Shown here piece after piece: positions 39,846-48,681 of a stretch of 64,000 nt of DNA. Positions within the stretch are counted from its first letter, which is position 1, and each line of letters starts with the position of its first letter. The translations under genes and the position numbers were made by a program. Below the pieces are notes generated by a model that ran no database searches, was not told the DNA's origin, and worked only from the letters and a program-made list of their open reading frames with translations. The stretch is from Bryobacteraceae bacterium (lineage in GTDB: Bacteria; Acidobacteriota; Terriglobia; Bryobacterales; Bryobacteraceae): positions 214,634 through 278,633 of the forward strand of contig JAHCHE010000008.1 of NCBI GenBank assembly GCA_026129905.1, given 5' to 3'.

Positions 39846-41714
39846 CTGCTTCTGTTCCTGGATGTCGCCGATTTCGGTGATGAGCGGCGTTTCCGGGTAG
39901 ACCTTGGCGCGATACCAGTTGTTCTTGTCGAATGGGTCCATGCCTTGCGGCATTTTGATCCAGATGGTCGCTTCCTCGCCGGGTTCGAGCACGCCGTTGC
40001 CGTTGCCTTTGCCTTCGGTGAGCGTGCGCCGGATGGATCCGCCGCCGCCCTGGTTTCCTTTCTGGCGGAATACGGGCAGCGTGACCGTCCGGCCGTCGAG
40101 GATCTCGAGGGCTGCGGGCGCGGCGACGATTTCCGGAATCACGAGGACGTCGATGTCGCGGGAGACCTGATGCCAGCCGTCGAAGGTGAGCGTCAGCTTG
40201 AGCCGGGCGGGGGCGAAGTGGCCGGCGCCGGCGGTGAACCGCACCTTCAGCCGCGAGGCGAGGTCGGCGAACGCGCCGGGTTCGATGCGAGGGATTTTGG
40301 CCGAGCCGGAGACGATCTCCACCGTAGGGTATTCGCTCTCGATGCTTGCGGCGACCTCTTCCATCGGCGTTCCGCGAGGGTTGTAGATCTTGACCGGCAA
40401 CGCCTGCTCAAGGTTCGGGCGAAGGCGCAGGCGGTCGGAAGACGTCAGCGGGAGAAGCACGGGCGGCTCGGCGCCGGTTCCGGGTCCGGCGAAGCTCAAC
40501 TGGCGGCCGGCGCCGTCGACGGTGACGGTCAGACGGCCGTCGTCGGAGGCGGCGAGGTCGCGCCGGGACGTCCGGCCCGAGGCGAGATCGTGCTCGGTCA
40601 TCGCGTACCGGGCGCCGGGCCTGTAGAGAGGCGGCGTCGTCACGGTGATCGAAGCGTCGGGCAGTGAAAGGCCGTCCGGGGCCCACCGCCGGGTAGAGAT
40701 GCGCATGCCGCCCTGAGAGACGTCCTCGAGATAGACGATCGCCGGCGAGGAGCGGCGCACATCGACGCGATAGCCCCACGCCTCGAAGTTGCGGTAGGCG
40801 TCCGCATGGCTGAAGAACTCCGGCACGTTGTCGAGAGCGGGTTTGGCAAAGGCCCGCATGTGGAAGTCGAACGTCTCGGTAATGGAAGTTGCCCAGTGGC
40901 GGTGGTACTCATCGCGGCGGTACTCGAAATCGACGGCGTGCGCGCGGGCGTAGGCGTCGCGGGTCTCCTCATGGTACTGGCTGATGTAGTCGCCGCTGGC
41001 GCGGATGAGGCGGACCATCGTGTGGTTGTGGTTGGAGACGTGATCCTTCGCGCGCCAGAGGGAACGGGCGCCTTTGTCGCCGACGTAGAACTCCGGACCG
41101 GGATTAAACGATGATGCGCTGCCGATGAGGCCGGGGTAGCGGGCGCTGAGGTAAAGGCTCATGAAGCCGCCCATGCTGAGACCGCTGAGGGCGCGATGGC
41201 GCCGGCCGGTGAGCGTCCGGTAGGTGGCGTCGACGTGGGCGACGAGTTCCTGGAAAACGAGGCCGAAATCGTAGTCGCCGCCGTCGGCGCGGATGTCCCA
41301 AGGGGAACCGCCGTAGAAGCCCGTATAGTGCTCGGCGACGTACCCGTCCACAGCGACCACGACGACGTCATGGGAAGCGACGAAGGCAGCCATTTTGGGA
41401 ATGGTGTCGCGGCCGTCGTCGTAGCGCTCGAGGGTATAGCGGTCGCTGTGGCCGTGGAAGTAATAGATGACCGGGTACCGTTTACCTGAGGTTTCGTAGC
41501 TGGGAGGCAAGAGGATGCGGTAGTTACGCGTTCCGCCAAAGACTCGGGAGGGAAAGGTGCGGTCGTGGAAGGGGCGATCCTGGGCGAGAAGGACGGCGGA
41601 AGGGAGGAGGGACAGGAGGGCGAGGAGGGTTCTAAGGTGTTTTTTGCGCCGGAAACAGGCGAAAGGAAGGCGAAATATAAGAAAACACTTGCAATCGGGC
41701 GAGCTATGTGTCAA
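39630..41714 (-). CDS. Exported esterase (esterase D/feruloyl-esterase-like) with beta-rich C-terminus
   Basis: About 694 residues. A hydrophobic signal (LRTLLALLSLLPSAVLLAQ) leads to a PF00756-type alpha/beta hydrolase: RNYRILLPPSYETSGKRYPV, IYYFHGHSD, the nucleophile in ALSGLSMGGFMSLYLSARYP, and WATSITETFDFH with a likely catalytic His. From about residue 330 the protein is beta-rich, Ig-like, possibly carbohydrate- or surface-binding. It probably cleaves acyl esters on polysaccharide. The start is unclear: no ATG or GTG lies before the signal, only TTG at 41714 or 41771; the latter would overlap the MraZ boxes. Its last 72 codons are duplicated at 37409. Confidence 0.8.
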   Translation of the reverse strand: MTHSSPDCKCFLIFRLPFACFRRKKHLRTLLALLSLLPSAVLLAQDRPFHDRTFPSRVFGGTRNYRILLPPSYETSGKRYPVIYYFHGHSDRYTLERYDDGRDTIPKMAAFVASHDVVVVAVDGYVAEHYTGFYGGSPWDIRADGGDYDFGLVFQELVAHVDATYRTLTGRRHRALSGLSMGGFMSLYLSARYPGLIGSASSFNPGPEFYVGDKGARSLWRAKDHVSNHNHTMVRLIRASGDYISQYHEETRDAYARAHAVDFEYRRDEYHRHWATSITETFDFHMRAFAKPALDNVPEFFSHADAYRNFEAWGYRVDVRRSSPAIVYLEDVSQGGMRISTRRWAPDGLSLPDASITVTTPPLYRPGARYAMTEHDLASGRTSRRDLAASDDGRLTVTVDGAGRQLSFAGPGTGAEPPVLLPLTSSDRLRLRPNLEQALPVKIYNPRGTPMEEVAASIESEYPTVEIVSGSAKIPRIEPGAFADLASRLKVRFTAGAGHFAPARLKLTLTFDGWHQVSRDIDVLVIPEIVAAPAALEILDGRTVTLPVFRQKGNQGGGGSIRRTLTEGKGNGNGVLEPGEEATIWIKMPQGMDPFDKNNWYRAKVYPETPLITEIGDIQEQKQLEWTSAQERTSLIRLAPDAPAGAKLPLLLDNESWSYHWTPDVRYGPELLYQAFQLHSRHLHQLTLEVPPAR

Positions 41715-41719
41715 ACTGG

Positions 41720-41769
41720 CAGTGGCCCAAATTGGATCAAAAGTGGTGTTCAGTGGAGTAAAGTGGCTC
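41720..41769 (+). promoter_or_regulatory. Tandem MraZ boxes upstream of the dcw operon
   Basis: Five consecutive in-phase decamers: CAGTGGCCCA (41720), AATTGGATCA (41730), AAAGTGGTGT (41740), TCAGTGGAGT (41750) and AAAGTGGCTC (41760). Four carry AGTGG at the same register and three are close to the AAAGTG[T/G]N3 repeat reported for Mollicutes MraZ, and to the TGGG-N repeats of E. coli with 10-bp period. They end 25 bp before the mraZ start, so MraZ probably represses its own operon here. Confidence 0.75.
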
Positions 41770-41794
41770 AACTGACGCCCGGGGTGGCGGTGAG

Positions 41795-42283
41795 GTGATC
41801 GAAAGCAGCGAAAGAGAGGCGGCGCCTGCCGTTGACGTTCCGCGAACGATCTCGAGCGGACGGGTCGACGACAAGGGGCGCCTGAAGCTGCCAGTGGAAG
41901 TGAAAGAGTACCTGAGCTCGTTCAACGACAAGTTGTTCATCACCTCGTTCGATAACCGGGTAATTCGAATATATAGCATGAAGGCCTGGCGTGACAACGA
42001 ATATTTTCTCGACCAGCCGAACGGGGACCCGGACGACACCGAGGATATTGCGTTTCTGGCGCAGAATTACGGGGACGTGGCCGAAATCGATTCGCAGGGG
42101 CGGGTCCTGCTGCCGCAGAAGTTGCGGAAGGAGATGAACCTGGAGAACGAGCCGGTCTGGTTGCAGTATCACAAGGGCCGGATGAATGTATTCGGCAAGG
42201 ATGTCTACGAGGAGCGCCATGCGCGGGCGCGCGACCGGGCGGCGGAGAAGCTCCGGGCGCTGGAAGCGAAAGGGTTCAAGTAA
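41795..42283 (+). CDS. mraZ: Transcriptional regulator MraZ
   Basis: A 162-residue MraZ with two SpoVT-AbrB-type DNA-binding units: SSGRVDDKGRLKLPVEVKEY near residue 20-40 and GDVAEIDSQGRVLLPQKLRK near 92-111. MraZ forms ring oligomers and controls the dcw cluster. The start is GTG 41795; the ribosome site is poor (GGCGGTGAG). The N-terminal ~18 residues extend beyond E. coli MraZ. rsmH follows 6 nt after the stop. Confidence 0.93.
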   Translation: MIESSEREAAPAVDVPRTISSGRVDDKGRLKLPVEVKEYLSSFNDKLFITSFDNRVIRIYSMKAWRDNEYFLDQPNGDPDDTEDIAFLAQNYGDVAEIDSQGRVLLPQKLRKEMNLENEPVWLQYHKGRMNVFGKDVYEERHARARDRAAEKLRALEAKGFK

Positions 42284-42289
42284 GCATGT

Positions 42290-43165
42290 ATGCACTTTCC
42301 GGTGTTGCTGGCCGAGGTGATCGAGCACCTCGGCGTGCGCCCGGACGGACGCTACCTGGACGCGACGACAGGCTTGGGAGGACACGCGGAAGCGATCGCG
42401 GAACGGCTGACAACAGGACGGCTGATCGCGTGCGACCGGGACGCGGAGTCGCTGGAGCTGGCCGCCGCGAGGCTGGCGCCGTGGAAGGAACGGATCGTAT
42501 TTCGGCAGGCGTCGTTTTCCCAATTGGAGAGCGTGACCGCGGAATTCGGGATGGTGAACGGACTGGTGGCGGACCTCGGGGCCAGCTACTGGCAACTTAC
42601 GCATTCGGAGCGCGGATTCAGCCTGTTCGCGGACGCGCCGCTGGACATGCGCTACGACCGGCGGCAGGAACTGACGGCCGCGGACCTGGTGAATCAACTT
42701 CAAGAACGAGAACTCGCCGACCTGTTTTACCGGTTGGCGGGGGAAAGGGGTGGACGGAGACTGAGCAGAGCAATCGTCGGGGCGCGTCCCATCCGGACGA
42801 CCGGGCAACTGGCCCGGCTGATCGAATCGGCCGCGCCCCGCACGAAATCGCGTTTGCATCCCGCCACTCGCGTCTTCATGGCGCTGCGGATGCAAGTAAA
42901 CCAGGAAATGGAAGAGTTGGACGCGCTGCTGGGCGCGCTGCCGCGGCTGGTGGAAAACGGCGGTCGGGTAGTGATGCTGACGTTCCACTCCACCGAGGAC
43001 CGGGCGGTGAAGCGGGCGTTCCAGGAACTGGCGCGCGAGGGCAAAGCGAAGATACTGACCAAGCACGTAGTGAAGCCCGGGTTGGAAGAAAGCCGGGCGA
43101 ACGCGCCGTCGCGTAGCGCGAAATTGCGGGCAATCCAGATGAATTCAGGAAGTAAACAGCAGTAA
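42290..43165 (+). CDS. rsmH: 16S rRNA (cytosine(1402)-N(4))-methyltransferase
   Basis: A 291-residue RsmH (MraW). HFPVLLAEVIEHLGVRPDGR at the start, SAM-binding YLDATTGLGGHAEAIAERL, LACDRDAESL-type block LIACDRDAESLELAAARL, HSERGFSLFADAPLDMRYDR, RTTGQLARLIESAAPR, and HPATRVFMALRMQVNQEMEE with VMLTFHSTEDRAVKRAF. The usual DGTxGxGGH reads DATTGLGGH and DLGVSSPQL reads DLGASYWQL, mild departures from consensus. It methylates C1402 of 16S rRNA in the P site. Confidence 0.94.
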   Translation: MHFPVLLAEVIEHLGVRPDGRYLDATTGLGGHAEAIAERLTTGRLIACDRDAESLELAAARLAPWKERIVFRQASFSQLESVTAEFGMVNGLVADLGASYWQLTHSERGFSLFADAPLDMRYDRRQELTAADLVNQLQERELADLFYRLAGERGGRRLSRAIVGARPIRTTGQLARLIESAAPRTKSRLHPATRVFMALRMQVNQEMEELDALLGALPRLVENGGRVVMLTFHSTEDRAVKRAFQELAREGKAKILTKHVVKPGLEESRANAPSRSAKLRAIQMNSGSKQQ

Positions 43166-43183
43166 CGGAAAAGAGGAAAGAAG

Positions 43184-43657
43184 ATGGCGACCTTTGCAGC
43201 GATCATGGAGCGCATCACGGGCACCAAAGAGGAAGCGGAAGAGCAGGTCCGCGAAAACGCCGAGAGCGAATACCTCTCCCGTCCGCTGCCGAACGAGCAG
43301 GTCTATCTTTGGGTGCGAACGATTGACAACTCGAGAGTGCGGGCGGTAGCGCCGCCGGGCGCGTCGCGGGCGTGCTGGAAGTCCATCGTGGCATCGCTGG
43401 CGGTGGTGGCGCTGCTGGTCGGAGTGTTGCTTCCGCTGGCGTACAACCTTCTGGCGGGCTATCGGCTGAGCGCGCTGGAGGTAGAGCACCAGCGGCTGCT
43501 GGACGACAAGGCGAGGCTGGAGCAGGAGGAGTCGGCGCTGCTGAGCCCGGCGATCATGGCGGAGGTGGCCGCGAGCCGACAACTGGTGGACGCGGCGCCG
43601 TACGACCGGGCTCCGCTGGCGCCGGCGGGCGACCGGGCGCTGGCGATGAACCGATAA
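43184..43657 (+). CDS. ftsL: Cell division protein FtsL-like
   Basis: A 157-residue bitopic protein in the FtsL position of the dcw cluster. About 65 cytoplasmic residues, one membrane span (SIVASLAVVALLVGVLLPLA) near residue 70-90, then a leucine-rich coiled coil (YRLSALEVEHQRLLDDKARL and onward) reaching into the periplasm. FtsL bridges FtsQ, FtsB and FtsW/FtsI. FtsL is poorly conserved, so the assignment rests on topology and location. GAGGAAAGAAG precedes the ATG. Confidence 0.75.
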   Translation: MATFAAIMERITGTKEEAEEQVRENAESEYLSRPLPNEQVYLWVRTIDNSRVRAVAPPGASRACWKSIVASLAVVALLVGVLLPLAYNLLAGYRLSALEVEHQRLLDDKARLEQEESALLSPAIMAEVAASRQLVDAAPYDRAPLAPAGDRALAMNR

Positions 43658-43682
43658 GCGACGCGATGCCGGGGGGAGAGCC

Positions 43683-45797
43683 GTGGAGCCGACAGAAGGG
43701 ATTCACTCGACGCGCCGGCTTCGGTACGTGGCTCGCGCCGGCGTTATCTGGGCGCTCGTCATCTTCGGAAAGCTGATCTATTTTCACGTCTACTTACACC
43801 CGGACCTGCGCAAGGCGGCGCAGGATCAGTACAGCGGCGCGACGGAGATCCCGGCGCCGCGAGGCCGCATCTACGACCGGGAAGGCAGGAACCTCGCCAT
43901 CAGCGTTCCGGCCGAATCGATCGCCATCAACCCGAAACTGACGCCAGACATCGACATAGCCGGCGAGATCTTCGCGCCGCTGCTCGATTTGGATCCCGAA
44001 CAGTTGCAGGAGCGGCTGGCCTGGGCGACGGAGAACCGGCGCGGATTTCTGTGGATCAAGCGCCGCGTAACGCCGGAGGAGTCGGCCAAGATCCGCGGCC
44101 TGAAACTGGGGTGGGTGGAGTATTACCGCGACAGCATCCGGCGCTATCCGAAAGGCGCGCTGGCGGCGAACCTGATCGGGAGCGTCAATCACGCGGGCGC
44201 GGGCAACTCGGGGCTGGAACTGAGCCTGGACAAGGAGCTGAGCGGGAAGCCGGGACGGGCCACCCGGCTGCTCGATGCGCAAGGACGGACGCTGGAATCG
44301 ACAGTGGTAAAGGAGCCGCGTCCGGGCCAGGACTTCGGCATCTCGATCGACGAACGCATCCAGTTCATGGCGGACCGGGAACTGGCCACCGGGGTGCGGG
44401 AGAACTCGTGCCGGCTCGGCAGCATCGTGGTGCTGAATCCGCGGACGGGCGAGATCCTCGCGATGTCAAGCTGGCCGACGTTCGATCCGAACGCCAAGCT
44501 CGAACGGGAAGACGACCAAGGCGCGCGGCTGAACCAAGCGATCTCGGCGCCGTTCGAGCCGGGCTCGGTGTTTAAGGTATTCACGCTGTCGGCGGCGCTG
44601 GAGACGACGCGGTTGAGTCCTGAGTCGCTCATCGATTGCGGACCGGGGGTGATGACGCTGTTCGGGCGGCGGATTCGGGACATTCACGCCTATAACACGA
44701 TACCGATGGAGAAAGTGCTGGTGAAATCGAGCAACATCGGCGCGATCAAGGTCGGACTACAAGTGGGCGAGGAGCGGCTGTACGAATACATCACGCGATT
44801 CGGGTTCGGGACGCGCACGGGAATTCCACTGCCGGCTGAGTCGCCGGGCAAGCTGCGGGCGCTGAAAGGATGGCAGAAGACGTCGATCGGCTCGATCGCG
44901 ATGGGGCACGAGTTAAGCGCGACGTCGCTCCAACTGGCGCTGGCGGTGTCGGCGATCGCCAACGACGGGGTTGTGCCGAAGCCCCGGCTGATCCTGTGGC
45001 GGCAGGAACCCGGCAGTCCACGCAAAGAGGAACCGGTGGCGGAGGGCCGGCGAGCGATCGGGCCGGAGACGGCAGTGAAGATGCGGCAGATGATGGAGCG
45101 GGTGGTGCTGGAGGGCACCGGCCGGGCGGCGCGTCTGATCGGGTACACGGCCGGAGGAAAGACGGGTTCGGCGCAGATTTTCGATCCGGCGATCCGGCGG
45201 TACACGCACCGCTACAACGCGTCGTTTGTCGGGTTCGCGCCGATACAGAATCCGTCGGTGGTGGTGGCGGTAACGCTGAACGGCGCGTCGCGGTATGGCG
45301 GCCTGGTGGCGGCGCCGGTCTTCCAGCGGGTATCCACAGAAGCTTTGAGAATCCTCGGGGTGATCCCGGACGTACCGCCCGAGGGAAGCAACCGGGAGGC
45401 CGGTCTGACGGAGGAGGAGGCGGCCGACCTTCCGGTTGCGGATCTGACCGCGGCGCCGGCGTTCGAGGAGCCGAAGATGCCGGCGGACGTGCGGACCGCG
45501 TTGAACATACCGGAACACGACGTCCTGCCGGTGGCGCTGGGTTCGTCCGAGGAGACGCCGATCGAGGCCGCGGTGGGCTCGGGCGCCCGGGCGGACGCCC
45601 AGCCGGCGACGAATTTCGTCGTGGGACCGGAAATTCCGAATTTCAAAGGGAAGTCGTTGCGGGCGGTGTTGCGGGAGTGCAGCCGGCTGAAGGTGGACCT
45701 GGATTATTCGGGCGCCGGACTGGCGCGGTGGCAGTACCCCCCGGCGGGTTCGGTCCTGCCGGCGGGAGAGCGCGTGCGGGTGATATTTGCGCGCTAA
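43683..45797 (+). CDS. ftsI: Septal peptidoglycan transpeptidase FtsI with PASTA domain
   Basis: A 704-residue class B PBP. A membrane anchor (AGVIWALVIFGKLIYFHVYL) is followed by IPAPRGRIYDREGRNLAISV, then the transpeptidase: SxxK in EPGSVFKVFTLS, SxN in VKSSNIGAIK and KTG in GGKTGSAQ. A long acidic linker leads to a C-terminal PASTA domain (PEIPNFKGKSLRAVLRECSR to AGERVRVIFAR), as in SpoVD-type or actinobacterial PBPs and unlike E. coli FtsI. It crosslinks septal murein with FtsW. Start GTG 43683 with GGGGGAGAG upstream. Confidence 0.93.
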   Translation: MEPTEGIHSTRRLRYVARAGVIWALVIFGKLIYFHVYLHPDLRKAAQDQYSGATEIPAPRGRIYDREGRNLAISVPAESIAINPKLTPDIDIAGEIFAPLLDLDPEQLQERLAWATENRRGFLWIKRRVTPEESAKIRGLKLGWVEYYRDSIRRYPKGALAANLIGSVNHAGAGNSGLELSLDKELSGKPGRATRLLDAQGRTLESTVVKEPRPGQDFGISIDERIQFMADRELATGVRENSCRLGSIVVLNPRTGEILAMSSWPTFDPNAKLEREDDQGARLNQAISAPFEPGSVFKVFTLSAALETTRLSPESLIDCGPGVMTLFGRRIRDIHAYNTIPMEKVLVKSSNIGAIKVGLQVGEERLYEYITRFGFGTRTGIPLPAESPGKLRALKGWQKTSIGSIAMGHELSATSLQLALAVSAIANDGVVPKPRLILWRQEPGSPRKEEPVAEGRRAIGPETAVKMRQMMERVVLEGTGRAARLIGYTAGGKTGSAQIFDPAIRRYTHRYNASFVGFAPIQNPSVVVAVTLNGASRYGGLVAAPVFQRVSTEALRILGVIPDVPPEGSNREAGLTEEEAADLPVADLTAAPAFEEPKMPADVRTALNIPEHDVLPVALGSSEETPIEAAVGSGARADAQPATNFVVGPEIPNFKGKSLRAVLRECSRLKVDLDYSGAGLARWQYPPAGSVLPAGERVRVIFAR

Positions 45798-45841
45798 GCG
45801 CAACGGGAGAAGGAGGTTGGACTCGGACCGTCGCGGGCCAG

Positions 45842-47335
45842 ATGCCAATGACAGTGGGCGAGTTGCTACGAGGTGTCGCGCTGAAATCGACTTTGCCGCC
45901 TGAACTCGCCCGCGCGCAGGCCCGAGGGGTGGAATACGATTCCCGCAAGGTCGGCGAAGGCGACTTGTTCTTCGCCTTCGAAGGAAAGAAGCACGATGGC
46001 CGCCGCTTCGCGCACGAGGCGATCGAACGCGGGGCCGCGGCGGTGGTTTCCGAATCCGCGCGGCCGGAAGGTTTCCCTCACCCCTGGATGGAGGCGGAGC
46101 ATGGCCGCAGGGCGCTGGCGCTGGCGGCAAGGAACCTGTACGGGGACGCGACGTCGCAACTGGCGGTCACCGGGATCACAGGCACGAACGGGAAGACGAC
46201 GACAACGTACTTGGCCGATTCGATTCTTCGGGCGGCCGGCAAAAAAACAGCTCTGATCGGGACAATCGAATACCTGCTGGCCGGCCGCCCGCTTTCTTCC
46301 ATCAACACCACTCCGGAATCGTTGGATCTCTACCGGCTGTTCGCGGAACTGGCGCGGGAGGGCGGGACGCATGTCACAATGGAAGCGTCGTCGCACGCGC
46401 TCGCGCTTGGACGCGTTCACGGAGTTCCCTTCCACACCGCGGTATTCACGAACCTGACGCGCGACCACCTGGATTTCCACCAGACGATGGAGGCCTATTT
46501 CGAGGCCAAGCGGCTGCTGTTTCACAACCGCGACGCGGCGCCTCCCCAGTACGCGGCGCTGAACCGGGACGACCGCTGGGCTCCGAGGATCGAACCGGAG
46601 GCCGAAACACGGGTGATCTGGTATGGGCTGTCGGCCGAGGCCGACGTGCGGGCGGAGAACATCGAGTCGGGATTCGACGGGCTGCGGTTCGATGTCGTGG
46701 CGGAGGGCGCGCGGACGCGGTTGACGTCGCCGCTGCTCGGCAAGATTAACGTGTACAACATTCTCGCGGCGTTCGCGGTAGGGATGGCGCACGGCGTGGA
46801 TCGCGAGGCGATCGTCCGGGGCGTCGAGGCCTGCCGGGCAGTCCCCGGACGGTTCGAGAGGATTGAAGAAGGGCAGCCGTTCCTGGTGGTGGTGGACTAC
46901 GCCCACACCGACGATGCGCTGCGGAACGTGATCGTGGCGGCGCGGACGCTGGAGCCGAGGCGGTTGATTACGCTGTTCGGCTGCGGCGGGGACCGCGACC
47001 GCGCGAAGCGGCCTCTGATGGGCGAGGCGGCCGGTTCGGGCAGCGATTTCGTCGTGCTGACCTCGGACAACCCGCGGTCGGAGGACCCGCTGTCGATCAT
47101 CAACGACGCGCTGGTGGGATTGCGCCGCTACGACACGCCCCACCGCGTCGAGCCGAACCGAGAGGCGGCCATTCGCCTGGCGCTGAGCGAAGCCAACCAG
47201 GGCGACTTCGTGCTGATCGCGGGCAAAGGACATGAGACGCGCCAAGTGCTCAAGGACGGGACGATCCCGTTCGACGATCGGGAGGTGGCCCAGCGGTTGC
47301 TGCGAGGTTTTGGTTATTCCAAAGACGCCACATGA
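45842..47335 (+). CDS. murE: UDP-MurNAc-tripeptide synthetase (meso-DAP adding)
   Basis: A 497-residue Mur ligase. GVEYDSRKVGEGDLFFAFEG, P-loop GITGTNGKTTTTYLADSI, INTTPESLDLYRLFAEL, VFTNLTRDHLDFHQTMEAYF and VVDYAHTDDALRNVI are all in place. The specificity motif reads TSDNPRSEDP; DNPR marks meso-diaminopimelate enzymes, as expected in a Gram-negative envelope. ATG 45842 is used. The good AAGGAGG lies about 26 nt upstream, too far to be ideal, and no in-frame start is closer to it, so translation initiation may be unusual. Confidence 0.95.
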   Translation: MPMTVGELLRGVALKSTLPPELARAQARGVEYDSRKVGEGDLFFAFEGKKHDGRRFAHEAIERGAAAVVSESARPEGFPHPWMEAEHGRRALALAARNLYGDATSQLAVTGITGTNGKTTTTYLADSILRAAGKKTALIGTIEYLLAGRPLSSINTTPESLDLYRLFAELAREGGTHVTMEASSHALALGRVHGVPFHTAVFTNLTRDHLDFHQTMEAYFEAKRLLFHNRDAAPPQYAALNRDDRWAPRIEPEAETRVIWYGLSAEADVRAENIESGFDGLRFDVVAEGARTRLTSPLLGKINVYNILAAFAVGMAHGVDREAIVRGVEACRAVPGRFERIEEGQPFLVVVDYAHTDDALRNVIVAARTLEPRRLITLFGCGGDRDRAKRPLMGEAAGSGSDFVVLTSDNPRSEDPLSIINDALVGLRRYDTPHRVEPNREAAIRLALSEANQGDFVLIAGKGHETRQVLKDGTIPFDDREVAQRLLRGFGYSKDAT

Positions 47336-48675
47336 CGCTCGATCTCCAGGACGTTGCCACGGCGATGGGCAGCCCGGCGAGGCCGCCATCGATCGCGGTG
47401 TCCGGCTGGAGCGTCGATTCCCGCACCGCCGCCCGGGGCGACGTCTTCTTCGCGCTGCGCGGGCCGGCCCATGACGGTCACGAGTACGTTTGGGAAGCGT
47501 TCTCCAAAGGCGCCGTAGCCGCCGTCGTGGACCAGCCTCTCACCTTAGAAGGCACGCTGCTGCCGGTGGCCGACGCCTACCGAGCGTTGGCGGAGACGGC
47601 GGCCTGGGCGCGTCAGCGGTGGCGCGGAACCGTCGTCGGCGTCACCGGGAGCGCGGGCAAGACCACCACGAAGGACTTCATCGCGCGCGTGCTGGCGACA
47701 AAGATGCCCACGGGAAAGACCACGGGCAATTTCAATAATCACGTCGGACTGCCGCTTTCCATCCTGCGGCTGCCGGACAATTGCCGGGCGGCCGTGTTGG
47801 AGATCGCGATGAACCACCCCGGCGAGATCCGACAACTGTCGGCAATCGCCAGGCCCGCCGTCGGCGTGGTTACCAACGTGGGTTACGCGCACGTCGAATT
47901 CTTCGATTCGATTGAAGGCGTGGCGCTGGCGAAGCGCGAGCTGATCGAAGCGCTGCCGCCGGAGGGCACGGCGGTGCTGAACGCGGACGACGAGCGCGTG
48001 GCGCGGTTCCGCGAGATCCACCCCGGGCCGACGGTCACGTTCGGGTTCGCCGAGGGCGCGGACCTGAGGGCGGCCGCGATGGAGACGACGCCGGACGGCG
48101 CGCGGTTTCTGATCCCAGGCGCGGGTTGGTTCGCGACGAAACTGGCGGGACGGCACGCGGTTCGCAACGCGTTGGCGGCGCTGGCGGTGGCGCGTGTGTT
48201 CGGCTACGCGCCCGAGGAATTCCGCGACGCGATCGCCGGGATTGAAGCCGGGCCGATGCGGGGACGGCGGTTCTTCCACCACGGAATTACGATCCTGGAC
48301 GACTGCTACAACGCGAACCCGGAGGCGGTAAGGGCGATGATCGACGCGGTGGCGGGAATTCCGGCGCGGCAGCGCGTGGCGGTACTCGGCGAGATGCTCG
48401 AGCTGGGCGCGATGAGCGAGGCGTTGCACCGGGAGGTGGGGCGCTACGCGGCCGAGCGGGGGATCGACGTTCTGATCGGCGTGCGCGGCGCGGCCCGCTA
48501 CATCGTGGAGTCGGCGGTGGAGGCGGGACTGCCGACGGGCCCGGGTTGCTTTTTCGAAGATCCCGAGCCGGCCGGGATATACGCGCGGAGCGTGGCCGGC
48601 GATGGCGACGTGGTGTTGTTCAAAGGCTCGCGGGGGACGCGGGTGGAAAGGGCGCTGGAGAGTTTTCTGAGATAA
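47332..48675 (+). CDS. murF: UDP-MurNAc-tripeptide-D-alanyl-D-alanine ligase
   Basis: A 447-residue Mur ligase that adds D-Ala-D-Ala. VSGWSVDSRTAARGDVFFAL, P-loop GVTGSAGKTTTKDFIARVL, GNFNNHVGLPLSIL, LEIAMNHPGEIRQLSAIARP, TNVGYAHVEFFDSIEGVA, ILDDCYNANPEAVRAMIDAV and LGEMLELGAMSEALHREVG are standard MurF blocks. The start overlaps the murE stop by 4 nt (ATGA). The ligase producing D-Ala-D-Ala (ddl) is not in this cluster. Confidence 0.95.
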   Translation: MTLDLQDVATAMGSPARPPSIAVSGWSVDSRTAARGDVFFALRGPAHDGHEYVWEAFSKGAVAAVVDQPLTLEGTLLPVADAYRALAETAAWARQRWRGTVVGVTGSAGKTTTKDFIARVLATKMPTGKTTGNFNNHVGLPLSILRLPDNCRAAVLEIAMNHPGEIRQLSAIARPAVGVVTNVGYAHVEFFDSIEGVALAKRELIEALPPEGTAVLNADDERVARFREIHPGPTVTFGFAEGADLRAAAMETTPDGARFLIPGAGWFATKLAGRHAVRNALAALAVARVFGYAPEEFRDAIAGIEAGPMRGRRFFHHGITILDDCYNANPEAVRAMIDAVAGIPARQRVAVLGEMLELGAMSEALHREVGRYAAERGIDVLIGVRGAARYIVESAVEAGLPTGPGCFFEDPEPAGIYARSVAGDGDVVLFKGSRGTRVERALESFLR

Positions 48676-48681
48676 GCTCGC

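Noticed and set aside
44870..45841. + frame open upstream of murE through ftsI
   Set aside because: Gly/Arg-rich translation out of frame with ftsI; the MurE homology starts at 45842.
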